Assembly (NCBI RefSeq): GCF_008014775.2
Contig: NZ_CP144914.1
Coordinates: 3,038,001 to 3,102,000, forward strand
Origin: Alkalicoccus halolimnae
Lineage (GTDB): Bacteria; Bacillota; Bacilli; Bacillales; Salisediminibacteriaceae
Length of the DNA: 64,000 bases
Reading direction: 5' to 3'
Shown here: positions 28,260 to 36,579 of the stretch, one piece after another
How positions within the stretch are numbered: position 1 is the first letter of the stretch
Layout: each line of letters opens with the position of its first letter
Translations under genes and position numbers: made by a program
The notes under the pieces: generated by a model
Seen by the model: only the letters and a program-made list of their open reading frames with translations
Database searches by the model: none
Told to the model about the DNA's origin: nothing

Positions 28260-29219
28260 CTATGCTTCATGACCCGGTTCAGCCACAATCATTTTCATAC
28301 TCCCTTTCCACTGAACCGCTGGTGTATCCGCGGGTACGAGCAGGTGCTCCCCTTTTTGGAAAGCTTGAACTGTCCCGTTAAAAGAAGCTTCTCCCTCTCC
28401 TTCTAAAATCGTGATCAGCTGATACGGAGCTCTCCTGCGAAGAATATATGAACCATCTATCGTGACATGTCTCACAGAAAAATATGAGTTATCGATTAAT
28501 TCTGCTACTTTAGCATCTTCCTCCGCCCATTCCTTTCGTTTTGGTGTCTTATCCTCATGAGGAACCATGGAACAGGCAATAGAATCTTCTATGTGCAGTT
28601 CCCGCAGTTTTCCTTCCTGATCCGGGCGGTCGTAATCGTAAAAGCGATAGGTAATATCGGAACTCTGCTGCACCTCGAGAAGCATAATACCTGCCCCAAT
28701 AGCATGAACAGTTCCGCTCGGTACGTAAACAAAATCACCGGCTTTAATAGGAACATACCGAAACAGATCGTTCCATTTTTCTTCTCTCACCATTCCTGCA
28801 AGTTCTTCTTCTGTTTCAGCATGATGACCAAGTACTAAATGCGAGCCCGGATCCGCTGATACAATATACCAGCACTCTGTTTTACCGTAAGCATAACCTT
28901 CGTTTTTCCTGGCATATTCATTATCCGGGTGGACCTGAATAGAAAGGTCATCCCTGGCATCAATCAGCTTAACTAGGAGCGGAAATTCTCCGTTCGTGCC
29001 CTCCCCAAACAGCTCTGGCTCTTCATTCCACAGCTCTCTCAACGTTTTTCCTGCAAACTCACCGTCTGAAACGAGGCTGGCTCCATTTTCATGACCGGAA
29101 ACCGCCCAGCATTCTCCGGTTTTACTGCTTGGGATATCATAGCCGAACTCTTGTTTCAGCTTTTCGCCCCCCCAGACTTTTTCTTTAAACAATGGATCAA
29201 ACCGTATTAATGACTTCAT
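28260..29219 (-). CDS. manA: Mannose-6-phosphate isomerase, class I
   Basis: Zinc enzyme interconverting mannose-6-phosphate and fructose-6-phosphate; 319 residues, as in bacilli. Cupin fold with visible zinc ligands in QVHPDN (near 97), KTECWY (near 115) and GTVHAIG (near 173). The N-terminal FKEKVWGGEKL and the TGECWAVSGH segment are typical. GGGGAACGGG precedes the ATG. It is divergent from a GH13 enzyme gene, so both probably belong to sugar use, though no sugar regulator is nearby. No terminator is evident in the 70 bases after the stop; repeats fill the gap. Confidence 0.95.
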   Translation of the reverse strand: MKSLIRFDPLFKEKVWGGEKLKQEFGYDIPSSKTGECWAVSGHENGASLVSDGEFAGKTLRELWNEEPELFGEGTNGEFPLLVKLIDARDDLSIQVHPDNEYARKNEGYAYGKTECWYIVSADPGSHLVLGHHAETEEELAGMVREEKWNDLFRYVPIKAGDFVYVPSGTVHAIGAGIMLLEVQQSSDITYRFYDYDRPDQEGKLRELHIEDSIACSMVPHEDKTPKRKEWAEEDAKVAELIDNSYFSVRHVTIDGSYILRRRAPYQLITILEGEGEASFNGTVQAFQKGEHLLVPADTPAVQWKGSMKMIVAEPGHEA

Positions 29220-29530
29220 ATCCCGTTCCCCCTATGCCTTCCTTCCCTTCACGTAGACGCTTATGGGCCGCCATGCTATACTGTGAAGTAGTTTTCAGCT
29301 GTTTATATTTTGACTCTGTGAGCTCTTTCGCCCTGGTTAATATGGAAAAGAAGACGGACTGTTTACCGGAGCGCAGTTTGCTGTTTATTTGTGCAGGGAA
29401 CCTCGGCTGATTCCTCAATATAATTCGAAAGCTGACATACAGCAGCGATTGTTGAAATTGATGCACCTGTCTTCATTTTAATATCAACGGAAGGGGGTTG
29501 CAATCCTCTTCCGCAGAAGGAGGACCCACC
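29220..29530. other. Divergent promoter region between manA and the GH13 gene
   Basis: About 310 bases without a convincing gene. It must contain promoters for both directions. TTGAAA near 29454 followed by TTTAAT/TTAATA is a weak plus-strand candidate. No clear CcpA operator (TGNAANCGNNNNCGNTNNCA) was spotted by eye, and no repeat core is present. Confidence 0.4.
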
Positions 29531-31303
29531 ATGCTGTTAGAAGCAGTCTATCACCAGCCTAAGTCCCAGTATGCCTATGCCTATGATGATGAAACGCTCC
29601 ACATCCGCGTGCGGACGAAACGCGGCGACATGGACCGCGTTTCCGTAGTCTGGGGAGATAAGTACGATTTTCAGGAAAGTACGATTACTGTTACAGAAAT
29701 GTCGATTTTCACACAGGACACGATGTTTGATTATTATCAGGCAGAAGTGAAGCCGCCTTTCCGTCGGTTTGCTTATGCTTTTAAATTTGAAAAAGGAAAC
29801 CGGACTGTTTATTTAAATGAAGTCGGCTTTAATGAAGAAAAGCTGCTTTCTACAGGCGTAGGAATGCTCTGGTCCCCCTCAGGGATGTTCGAATACCCTT
29901 TCCTCAATACGATTGACGTAAAACGCCCGCCGGAATGGGTAAAAGATGCGGTATTTTATCAGATTTTCCCGGAACGGTTCGCAAGTGGAGATCCATCTCT
30001 GACCCCCGCTCATGCCGAGCCGTGGACGTCAGAATCAATTCCGACACGGACGAATTTTTTCGGAGGCGACCTGCAGGGAGTCATCGATAATCTCGATTAC
30101 CTCGAGGAACTTGGTATTACGTGCATTTATTTCACTCCTTTTTTCGAAGCCTATTCCAATCACAAATACGATACGATCGATTACTTGAAAGTCGATCCCC
30201 AGTTTGGCGATAATGAAACAGCCAGAAAACTTGTTGAGGCCGCACACGAGAGAGGCATCCGCGTCATGCTCGATGCGGTATTTAACCATTCCGGCTATTA
30301 CTTCCCTCCGTTTCAGGACGTTTTAAAGCACGGGGAAAAATCTCGATTCAGCAAATGGTTCCATACGAGAGAGCTCCCTCTTTCTACGAATCCTTTAAAT
30401 TATCACACGTTCGGTTTTGTCGCAGAAATGCCGAAACTGAATACAGAAAACCCGGAAGTAAAAGCCTACCTTCTTGAAGCAGCCCGTTACTGGGTGGAAG
30501 ATATCGGCGTTGACGGGTGGAGGCTGGACGTAGCCAATGAAGTGGACCACCGATTCTGGAGGGAATTCCGCGATACGGTGAAACAGGCCAATCCCGACGC
30601 CTATATCCTCGGTGAAATATGGCACAACTCCCAGGCCTGGCTTATGGGAGATCAGTTTGATGCTGTGATGAACTACCCGGTAACAAACAGTATTCTCGAC
30701 TTTTTCATAAAAGATGAAATTGATGCAGAATCGTTTATGAGCCGCCTCGATGCTACGCTCATCGCCTATCCGAAACAGGCAAACGAAGTAGCCTTCAACC
30801 TGCTCGATTCTCATGATACTCCCCGCCTGCTGACGATCGCAGAGGGCAGCAAACAACGGATGAAACTTGCCGTTTTGTTCCAGCTTACGTACACGGGAGC
30901 TCCGTGCATATATTATGGAGACGAAATCGGTATGGAGGGCGGACCGGATCCAGGCTGCCGCAAACCGATGATCTGGGAGGAACGTTACCAGGATCAGGAC
31001 CTATTTGCTTTTTATCAGACGCTGATTTCCCTCCGTCGAAATCACAGAGCTCTTCGGGACGGGACATTTCGATTTTTATCAGCGGAAAAACAAGAAAAGT
31101 TTATCGCCTATGAGCGCACGGACGAATTCAATCGTTTCGTTATTGTAATTAACAGTTCTTTAAATAAACAGACAGTCACTCTCAATGAGTTTGGAGCTTC
31201 TTCGTTTCGCAGTCTGAACGATGAAGAAAAAATTGAAGCTGAAAGCGGCCGCCTCACTATGGAAGTCGAACCTTTGAGTGCAATGATCTTAAAAGAGCAG
31301 TAA
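29531..31303 (+). CDS. GH13 neopullulanase / cyclomaltodextrinase-type glycosidase
   Basis: Intracellular alpha-glucan hydrolase, likely acting on cyclodextrins, pullulan or maltodextrins. From the ATG at 29531 (AGGAGG 7 bases upstream) it has 590 residues and no signal peptide. An N-terminal starch-binding-like domain (about 1-125, MLLEAVYHQPKSQYAYAY) precedes the (beta/alpha)8 barrel, as in the GH13_20 subfamily. Catalytic residues are in DGWRLDVANE (near 330), LGEIWH (near 360) and LDSHDTPR (near 427). Divergent from manA, with a bidirectional terminator downstream. Exact substrate preference within the subfamily is open. Confidence 0.92.
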   Translation: MLLEAVYHQPKSQYAYAYDDETLHIRVRTKRGDMDRVSVVWGDKYDFQESTITVTEMSIFTQDTMFDYYQAEVKPPFRRFAYAFKFEKGNRTVYLNEVGFNEEKLLSTGVGMLWSPSGMFEYPFLNTIDVKRPPEWVKDAVFYQIFPERFASGDPSLTPAHAEPWTSESIPTRTNFFGGDLQGVIDNLDYLEELGITCIYFTPFFEAYSNHKYDTIDYLKVDPQFGDNETARKLVEAAHERGIRVMLDAVFNHSGYYFPPFQDVLKHGEKSRFSKWFHTRELPLSTNPLNYHTFGFVAEMPKLNTENPEVKAYLLEAARYWVEDIGVDGWRLDVANEVDHRFWREFRDTVKQANPDAYILGEIWHNSQAWLMGDQFDAVMNYPVTNSILDFFIKDEIDAESFMSRLDATLIAYPKQANEVAFNLLDSHDTPRLLTIAEGSKQRMKLAVLFQLTYTGAPCIYYGDEIGMEGGPDPGCRKPMIWEERYQDQDLFAFYQTLISLRRNHRALRDGTFRFLSAEKQEKFIAYERTDEFNRFVIVINSSLNKQTVTLNEFGASSFRSLNDEEKIEAESGRLTMEVEPLSAMILKEQ

Positions 31304-31413
31304 CTGAAAGGGCTTCCTGGACCACTCGTTAAAATAACATTCACTCCGCTTCAAAGGGCAGAGGTTATGTTTTTCTACGGATTTTAAAGGACTCTCTCTT
31401 CCGCCCTTCACCA

Positions 31414-31453
31414 CAAAAAATCCCGCCCGTATTTAACCCGGGCGGGATTTTCC
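31414..31453. terminator. Bidirectional terminator between convergent genes
   Basis: AAAAATCCCGCCCG / CGGGCGGGATTTT, a 9-bp GC stem with A and U runs on both sides. It serves the GH13 gene (plus) and the DUF3243 gene (minus) and is the simple single-hairpin arrangement of a convergent gap. Confidence 0.88.
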
Positions 31454-31459
31454 TGTAAT

Positions 31460-31777
31460 TTATTGATCGTCGGACTGTTCTTTGGAAAGGCGTACAAGCG
31501 CTCTTGCAATTGGACGCTTTTCTTCCTCATCCGCCGCCTTCCATAATTCCTGCAGAAGTTTTTCTTCCGAGTTACGAGGCTCTTCATGATTCTTTAAATA
31601 TTCTGCAACGCGCTCTGCGCCTTTAGCAAGCTGCTCTTCTTCAAGGCCCATTTTCTCGCCTCGATTAACCTGCTTGTTCAGATAGTTTAAAAAACCTTGA
31701 AAGCCTTCTAAAATTTCCTGCTTCTTATCTTCGGATACATTTTCGACTCCTTGTTCTGCCTGTTTCTTCGGATCCAT
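31460..31777 (-). CDS. DUF3243 family protein
   Basis: Small cytoplasmic helical protein of 105 residues, unknown function. The conserved DUF3243 core is seen in GEKMGLEEEQL and EYLKNHEEPRNSEEKLLQEL. Very acidic (pI clearly low). AAGGAGG precedes the ATG. It stands alone between a terminator and an esterase operon lying in the same direction. Relatives such as B. subtilis YmfJ have no clear role. Confidence 0.85.
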   Translation of the reverse strand: MDPKKQAEQGVENVSEDKKQEILEGFQGFLNYLNKQVNRGEKMGLEEEQLAKGAERVAEYLKNHEEPRNSEEKLLQELWKAADEEEKRPIARALVRLSKEQSDDQ

Positions 31778-31887
31778 AAAATTTCCTCCTTCATAGTATA
31801 AGATGTCCCACTACCAGCTATACCACGTAAGAAAGAATTGTAAGCGTTTAAACAGTTTTTCCATAACTTCTCACATTTACTCATTTT

Positions 31888-32859
31888 TTATGATTTTTCA
31901 ACGAAGAACTCCCAGATCCTATCGTGCAGCCCAGGGAGCCGCTCGTGAGCAAAATCCGGGAAAATCACCGCTTCTTTCGGTGCTTTTATTTTGTTAAATG
32001 CAGCAAACTGCGTGGATGGAGGACAGACAGCATCCATCAGTCCGGTCCCCATAAGTACCTCTGCCCTGATCCTTGGCATTAAATGCTGAATATCAATGTA
32101 GCCCATTCTCCGGAAAAATTCGTCTTTTCGCGCATGTGTCGGATCATATCTGCGAAAGTGGCGACGAAGATCCTGGTATGCTTCTTCCGCAAGATCCATT
32201 TCCCATACACGCAGAAAATCAGAGAGAAAAGGATAGACCGGTGCTATCTGCTTTAGTCTCGGTTCAAGTGCCGCACACGCAAGTGTTAAGCCTCCACCCT
32301 GGGACCAGCCTGTCGCCGTCACATGACTTTCATTAATTTTCTCCATATCCATAACAAGCCGGGCAAGCTGAACGGTATCTAAATAGACGTTTCGGAAAAA
32401 CAGAGCATCTTCCCCCTGCTGAACCCCACGTGTCACGTGCCCCTGCAGGGTATTACCTATCACTCCACCCGGATCTTCCGATGCACCACCCTGACCTCTG
32501 ACATCCATGGAAAAGACCGCAAATCCGGCGGCTGCATAAGCCAGCTTCGAACTCCAGTCTCCTGAATCCATACTGTAACCATGAAATTCCAGCATTGCAG
32601 GGAAATGAGAGTGCCCCTGCGGAGGCCTGTGGGGCTGCACGTATTTTACATGAATCCGCGCCTTTTTCACTCCCGTAAAATATAAATCATAGCAGGACGC
32701 ATAAGGAACCTGGAACAGGGATGGTTTAATCTCCACATCCGCTTTCGTCTCGTCCAGTTCCTTCAGCGCTCGATCCCAGTAGATGTCAAAGTCAGCCGGG
32801 CACGGCGTTCTTCCTTCATAGGTATACAGTTTTTCGAGCGGCATATCAATGAGTGGCAT
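31888..32859 (-). CDS. Acetyl xylan esterase / cephalosporin-C deacetylase family hydrolase
   Basis: Alpha/beta hydrolase that removes acetyl groups from acetylated sugars or oligosaccharides (AXE1 family). The ATG at 32859 has GAGGAGG 6 bases upstream, giving 323 residues; an upstream extension overlaps the previous gene. The catalytic serine is in GWSQGGG, the aspartate in GLMDAVCPPS and the histidine in DFAHE. MPLIDMPLEKLYTYEG at the start is typical of the family (B. subtilis Cah). No signal peptide, so intracellular. It overlaps the preceding small helical gene by 14 bases, implying translational coupling. Confidence 0.92.
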   Translation of the reverse strand: MPLIDMPLEKLYTYEGRTPCPADFDIYWDRALKELDETKADVEIKPSLFQVPYASCYDLYFTGVKKARIHVKYVQPHRPPQGHSHFPAMLEFHGYSMDSGDWSSKLAYAAAGFAVFSMDVRGQGGASEDPGGVIGNTLQGHVTRGVQQGEDALFFRNVYLDTVQLARLVMDMEKINESHVTATGWSQGGGLTLACAALEPRLKQIAPVYPFLSDFLRVWEMDLAEEAYQDLRRHFRRYDPTHARKDEFFRRMGYIDIQHLMPRIRAEVLMGTGLMDAVCPPSTQFAAFNKIKAPKEAVIFPDFAHERLPGLHDRIWEFFVEKS

Positions 32860-33241
32860 GATTTCCTCCTCTTTGCAGAGCTGACTGCACTTCTTTCTGC
32901 CAAGCTTCCAGCGCCGGCAGAAAAACTTCATAAAGAAGATGCATTCGTTCCTGCGTGTTCCCTTGCGAGATCTGTATCTCAGAAGCTGCCAGAGCTGCCT
33001 TGTAAAATTCCTCCAACTTTTTCATAGCTTGTTCATTATCGGAAAAAATAGAGTGAAGTGTCATATTTCCAGGGTTGTAAGAAAGAAGGCCGGCGCTTAT
33101 GGAAGTCAAAAGACGATCGGCAACATCTTCCTGTTCCTGTATATACCATTCTCCTGCGTAATGGGCTGCCTCTCTCACTTCTGATAGAAGACCTGCGTAC
33201 TTTTTAAGAAAATTCATCTGTTTCTCTGCTAATTCTTCCAT
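32846..33241 (-). CDS. Helical protein of unknown function, coupled to the esterase
   Basis: I do not recognise this 131-residue protein. It is predicted all-helical and mildly acidic, without cysteines, signal peptide or membrane segments. AGGAGG stands 6 bases before the ATG. The last 14 bases overlap the esterase start, so the pair is one operon with this gene first. It does not resemble a carbohydrate enzyme. A chaperone- or partner-like role for the esterase would be speculation. Confidence 0.7.
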   Translation of the reverse strand: MEELAEKQMNFLKKYAGLLSEVREAAHYAGEWYIQEQEDVADRLLTSISAGLLSYNPGNMTLHSIFSDNEQAMKKLEEFYKAALAASEIQISQGNTQERMHLLYEVFLPALEAWQKEVQSALQRGGNHATH

Positions 33242-33340
33242 CCTCTTCCTCCTGTATCCTTTTTTATTCAGTTCTGTGAAGGATTGTTTGATATACCCAG
33301 CTCTTCATTTTATAGTCATAAAGGAGCATTGCTATTATTA

Positions 33341-33665
33341 AGGCTGCTTTGAAAAAAAGATCTATATATGTTGAACTTCATAATTCATTTCCGCTTCTGT
33401 AACCAGCCGCTTTCGTTTTCATGGGAACGCTTTCCGGGCGGGCCGGCCTCAGCTAATCCCTTCCTCCCTGCGCTCGGGAGGGGTGGGGGTGGGGCTCGTC
33501 CTTTTTCGCCCCGGAATCGCCCCATGTCCACTCCAGCGGCATGTTCTCCATTTTTGTTCTTCCTGCAGGTATGGTCTGCCGTTAAAAATGATAACACCCT
33601 TTTTTTTGATAGTGAAGACCGCTTTCGAGGTCGTACATTCTATCTTTATAAATATTAAGTTCAAT
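33341..33665. repeat. Dispersed intergenic repeat, family B/D, left inverted copy
   Basis: Begins AAGGCTGCTTTGAAAA (B-type end) and then carries a 295-bp block bounded by TTGAACTT (33371) and AAGTTCAA (33658-33665). On the minus strand the core reads CATGGGGCGATTCCGGGGCG ... CGCCCGGAAAGCGTTCCCATG. The same block occurs inverted at 36633-36926, on the other side of the IS110-type element. Confidence 0.8.
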
Positions 33666-33673
33666 TTATATAT

Positions 33674-33872
33674 ATGAATCAATTTCATACTATACTTTTC
33701 AAGTTATTTTAACGAATGTTTTATCAATTTATAGTTTGATTATTCGTATATAAAATCGGATGATTGAAACGGCAGACGGCGGCTCCGGCGGGATAAAGCG
33801 TCCGTCTGAAGTGGAAATCATTCACCATGTTCGGAAATCCCTTTCTTACAGCGACTTATGAAATTGATTCAT
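33674..33872. repeat. Family C MITE-like element with perfect 16-bp inverted ends
   Basis: ATGAATCAATTTCATA at 33674-33689 and its exact reverse complement TATGAAATTGATTCAT at 33857-33872 bound a 199-bp unit. The core CAGACGGCGGCTCCGGCGGG ... CGTCCGTCTG is a shortened version of copies at 11603 and 16209. No open reading frame of note. Confidence 0.85.
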
Positions 33873-33894
33873 ATGTTTAACTTAATAATAAAGT

Positions 33895-34130
33895 TTCCGA
33901 TTCTGTAACCAGCGGGTTTTCTGTATTAGAAAATTAAAACGAAGTGGAAAACAGCAGACGTCAGCGGAAGAAAGAGTTTGATAGTTCCCGCAGGGCGGGG
34001 TTCGATTCCCGCCGTCTCCACCATACATATGACGCCAGTGGAAGAAGGAGATTGAAAGATCCCGCAGGACGTATGCCCACCCGGAGATCCCCTTCACGAC
34101 AGACCGGAAGCAAAGTTTTTCAGTTAGTAT
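33895..34130. repeat. Family E repeat, tandem partial duplication around a tmRNA fragment
   Basis: AACCAGCGGGTTTTCTGTATT resembles 27766. GACGTCAGCGGAAGAAAGAG...CCCGCAGG at about 33957-33993 and GACGCCAGTGGAAGAAGGAG...CCCGCAGG at about 34031-34068 are two versions of the same segment, with the tmRNA-like fragment between them. The pattern suggests that recombination between repeat copies brought the fragment here. Confidence 0.6.
33994..34023 (+). other. tmRNA (ssrA) 3'-end fragment, possible attachment-site remnant
   Basis: GGTTCGATTCCCGCC followed by GTCTCCACCA is the T-arm 3' part, acceptor strand (CGTCTCC) and CCA end of a bacterial tmRNA; an acceptor ending CGTCTCC pairs with the GGGGACG start of Bacillus ssrA. 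The rest of the tmRNA is absent. One extra G lies before TTCGA compared with a normal 5-bp T stem. The ssrA 3' end is a well-known integration site for phages and islands, which leave such copies. A match to a tRNA is less likely because GGAGACG/GGGGACG acceptors are unusual. Confidence 0.6.
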
Positions 34131-34633
34131 AATAACGAACATAAAAAAAGCATTTATTGGAGCCAGCGTCATAAGTGCTTTTTTCAGGCCAAATATTCGG
34201 ATGTTTTAAAAAATTCTATCCTAACGTTCGTCTTTAAGCACGACCACAGGGAAAAACGTCGATTGAAGACAAGCCCTCAGAAAAGTGTCCTTCTGCAGCG
34301 GAGGTCACCTGTCCTACTCTTACATGATTAACTTCTATTATGAAATTCATCATTAAAGAAATCCTATTATAGTGACCTTTTTATCAGTTTACCATTCTGA
34401 TTTTTACCCGCCAAATTTAATCATTCAGTTCCTGATTAATAAATGAGTCCTTTCTTCTTCAAAACTCTGTTCAGGAAATTATTCTGTGATTCCTTTATAC
34501 TGAATACAAGGTACTTTTACACTTAAAAAGGGAATTCATCTTCTTATTTATCATATATAGTCTTTTTCTTTAATTTTGGCTTTGTTAAAGCATTCCTGTA
34601 GAGTGTTAATTTCCACTTTGAAAAAACAGGGGC
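34131..34633. repeat. Intergenic stretch with degraded repeat pieces left of the IS element
   Basis: AT-rich sequence without a gene. 34258-34330 resembles the right half of a core (GAAGACAAGCCCTCAGAAAAGTG, TCTGCAGCGGAGGTCA), close to the end of the 16209 copy. GGCTTTGTTAAAGCATTCC at 34578 resembles the left end of family F. Both look like truncated remnants. Confidence 0.4.
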
Positions 34634-34697
34634 CCCTCGCTAAGATAAGAATAGAGACACGACTCTACTATTCCAAACCTTGAGGAGGGACCTTACT

Positions 34698-35969
34698 ATG
34701 AAGTTTAAAATGCAGGACCAACAAAATCAACGGATTGCCCGTATTTCTTCCAGCCACCTGATTATCGGGGTGGATATTGCCCAGCATCACCACGTGGCAC
34801 GTGCTGTCAATTACCGGGGCATCGCCTTTGGTAAGCCGTTGGCTTTTGAAAACAACGAGGAAGGGTTTACCCGGCTTCTCGACAGGATCGCTGCGTGGAA
34901 GGAAGCGAGCGGCTGTACGACCGAAATCGTCGGGATGGAGCCGACCGGCCATTACTGGCTGAACCTGACCGCCTGGCTGAAGGGCCGGCAGATCGATGTT
35001 GTCACCGTTAATCCCCACCTGGTCAAAAAGAATAAAGAAAACCGGGATCATACCCAGTCCAAAAGCGATGCCAAAGACGCCCTCGTGATTGCCGACATGG
35101 TTAAAAACGGCTATTACAGCCAGATCCATCCCACGTCGGAAACGTTCGACTCGCTCCGGGTGCTCATGGCCAACCGGGAGGTGCTCGTGAAACGGCGCGT
35201 TGCGACCATCAATCAGCTGCACCGCTGGGTCGATATTGTCTTCCCGGAACTCCGGGAGGTCTTTCAGGATCTCCAAAGCAAAGGGGCCATCGCTACCCTG
35301 CGGCTGTTCCCCATGCCGAAACAACTGCGGGAGCTGGACGTGGCGGACGTGATCCACGGATGGAAAACAGGGATGAAACGTCACGCCGGCCACCGGAAAG
35401 CGGAAACGCTGCTTGCGGTGGCGAAACGGTCCGTGGGAAGCACGCAGGCGCCGGAGGCGTATCTCCTGCACCTGGACCAGCTGCTCGAAGAATGGGACCT
35501 GGTCACGGCCCAGCTGGAACGGGTGGAACACGAGGTGGCTGCCACCCTGGAGCACGTGACCTACCGCCACTCCTTCCTTGCCATCGATGGGATCAGCGAT
35601 CTCTCCCTGGCGGGGATTCTGGGGGAAGCCGGTGATATTCGTGGTTTTGCCCATGGTAATGCGCTCTTACGTCATGCCGGCCTGCACCTGGCCGAAGCGA
35701 GCTCCGGCAAATGGAAAGGACAAGTGGTCCTCTCCAAACGTGGAAGGTCCCGGCTGAGGCGCTGTTTATACCTGGCCACGCTGAGCCTGATCAAAAACAA
35801 CGCGGATTTCCGGCACCTCCACCACGTCAATGTGCAGGGCAAAAAGATGAAAAAGATGAAGTCGGTCATGAAACTGATGGGCAAGCTGGCACGAATCCTC
35901 GTGGCCCTCGCCAGAGGGGGAGAACCCTACTGTTCAGAGAAAGTCCGACCGCTTCCGTCTGCTGTCTAG
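34698..35969 (+). CDS. IS110-family transposase (DEDD RuvC-like plus serine domain)
   Basis: RNA-guided-type recombinase of 423 residues. The ATG at 34698 has GAGGAGGG upstream. The N-terminal RuvC-like DEDD domain shows GVDIAQ near residue 25, GMEPTGHYW near 80 and SKSDAKDALVIAD near 125. The C-terminal Tnp_20 domain has the helix-hairpin-helix IDGISDLSLAGILGE near 295 and the segment ASSGKWKGQ with the candidate nucleophile serine, then SKRGRSRLRR. All expected catalytic parts are present, so the enzyme appears intact. An open frame on the opposite strand (34668-35654) is only its high-GC shadow. Confidence 0.93.
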   Translation: MKFKMQDQQNQRIARISSSHLIIGVDIAQHHHVARAVNYRGIAFGKPLAFENNEEGFTRLLDRIAAWKEASGCTTEIVGMEPTGHYWLNLTAWLKGRQIDVVTVNPHLVKKNKENRDHTQSKSDAKDALVIADMVKNGYYSQIHPTSETFDSLRVLMANREVLVKRRVATINQLHRWVDIVFPELREVFQDLQSKGAIATLRLFPMPKQLRELDVADVIHGWKTGMKRHAGHRKAETLLAVAKRSVGSTQAPEAYLLHLDQLLEEWDLVTAQLERVEHEVAATLEHVTYRHSFLAIDGISDLSLAGILGEAGDIRGFAHGNALLRHAGLHLAEASSGKWKGQVVLSKRGRSRLRRCLYLATLSLIKNNADFRHLHHVNVQGKKMKKMKSVMKLMGKLARILVALARGGEPYCSEKVRPLPSAV

Positions 35970-36338
35970 GGGGTGATCGTCCCGTCGGCTCATCGAATCA
36001 TGGCTTATTCGCAGGATGAAAAAGAAAGCACGGAGGACCGGATACCACAAACCAAAGGGCCCGGACCCGTCGTTAAAGCAAAACCGGCCTCCACCCCCTG
36101 GCCAGGCATGACAAAGGAATGAGAGGGCATGGACCCGTTGAGACATGGGAGGAAAAGCCTCCAGGGACCGCGTGGAGAAGACGTGCAGGATATGGTAAAA
36201 AATGGAGTTTTCGCGACCTCCTTTCTTTCCGCCTGTCTTGGAGCGCCTCCTCTTCCGTTTCTTTCGTTGATCTATCCGTCAGGTGCGATCGAAAAGGGGG
36301 AACATCCTGCGAATGAGCGAGTATTTGAGAGATAAACC
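35970..36338 (+). ncRNA. Candidate guide (bridge/seek) RNA region of the IS element
   Basis: About 370 bases of GC-rich sequence between the transposase stop and the right inverted end, with no convincing gene. Several short self-complementary blocks are seen, for example GGGCCCGGACCCG near 36058 and GGCCTCCACCCCCTGGCC near 36086. IS110-family elements are known to encode a structured RNA next to the transposase that specifies target and donor; in the IS1111 subgroup it lies downstream. Exact RNA ends and guide loops cannot be read by eye. Confidence 0.45.
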
Positions 36339-36359
36339 TATCTTACCGAGGGAGTCTGT

Positions 36360-36521
36360 GGTTCTTACGCACGTTTGTTGAAAATAAATTACATGTGACA
36401 AGAAAGCTGATTTCACGCTTAAAACTTCTATCTTTTAAGCCTGCCCCACCAGCTTTTTAAGTGAAGCTGTCTTCTGCAATCGTAAGCCGGAAAACCAACT
36501 CCTCTTTTTTACGTAAGAACC
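36360..36521. repeat. Inverted repeat pair adjacent to the IS element
   Basis: GGTTCTTACG (36360-36369) and CGTAAGAACC (36512-36521) are perfect 10-bp inverted repeats bounding 162 bases of AT-rich sequence without a gene. It might be a small non-autonomous element or a chance pair. Confidence 0.35.
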
Positions 36522-36579
36522 AAGTCTGTCATTGATTAGTATAAGGAACTTCGCTCCAGCTGTCCTGCTCGCGCCCATG

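Larger units (their letters stand above)
34634..36352 (+). mobile_element. IS110-family insertion sequence, intact, probably IS1111-like
   Basis: Bounded by inverted sequences CCCTCGCTAAGATA (34634-34647) and TATCTTACCGAGGG (36339-36352), matching at 13 of 14 positions. Contents are one transposase gene and a 370-base downstream non-coding segment. The element is clearly richer in G+C than its surroundings, and its codon choice (CTG, CGG, GCC) differs from neighbouring genes, which indicates recent arrival. Subterminal inverted repeats with a 3' non-coding region are features of the IS1111 subgroup; the exact outer ends are not certain because this family makes no target duplication. Confidence 0.85.

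Noticed and set aside
33371..33872. CRISPR-like array
   Set aside because: Repeats are long, inverted or singly placed and not regularly spaced short direct repeats; no cas genes are present.
33960..34130. Complete tRNA or tmRNA gene
   Set aside because: Only the last 30 bases match; no 5' acceptor strand, D-arm or tag-coding part is found in the vicinity.
34668..35654. Long minus-strand open frame opposite the IS transposase
   Set aside because: High G+C produces long antisense frames; the plus strand has clear IS110 catalytic motifs.
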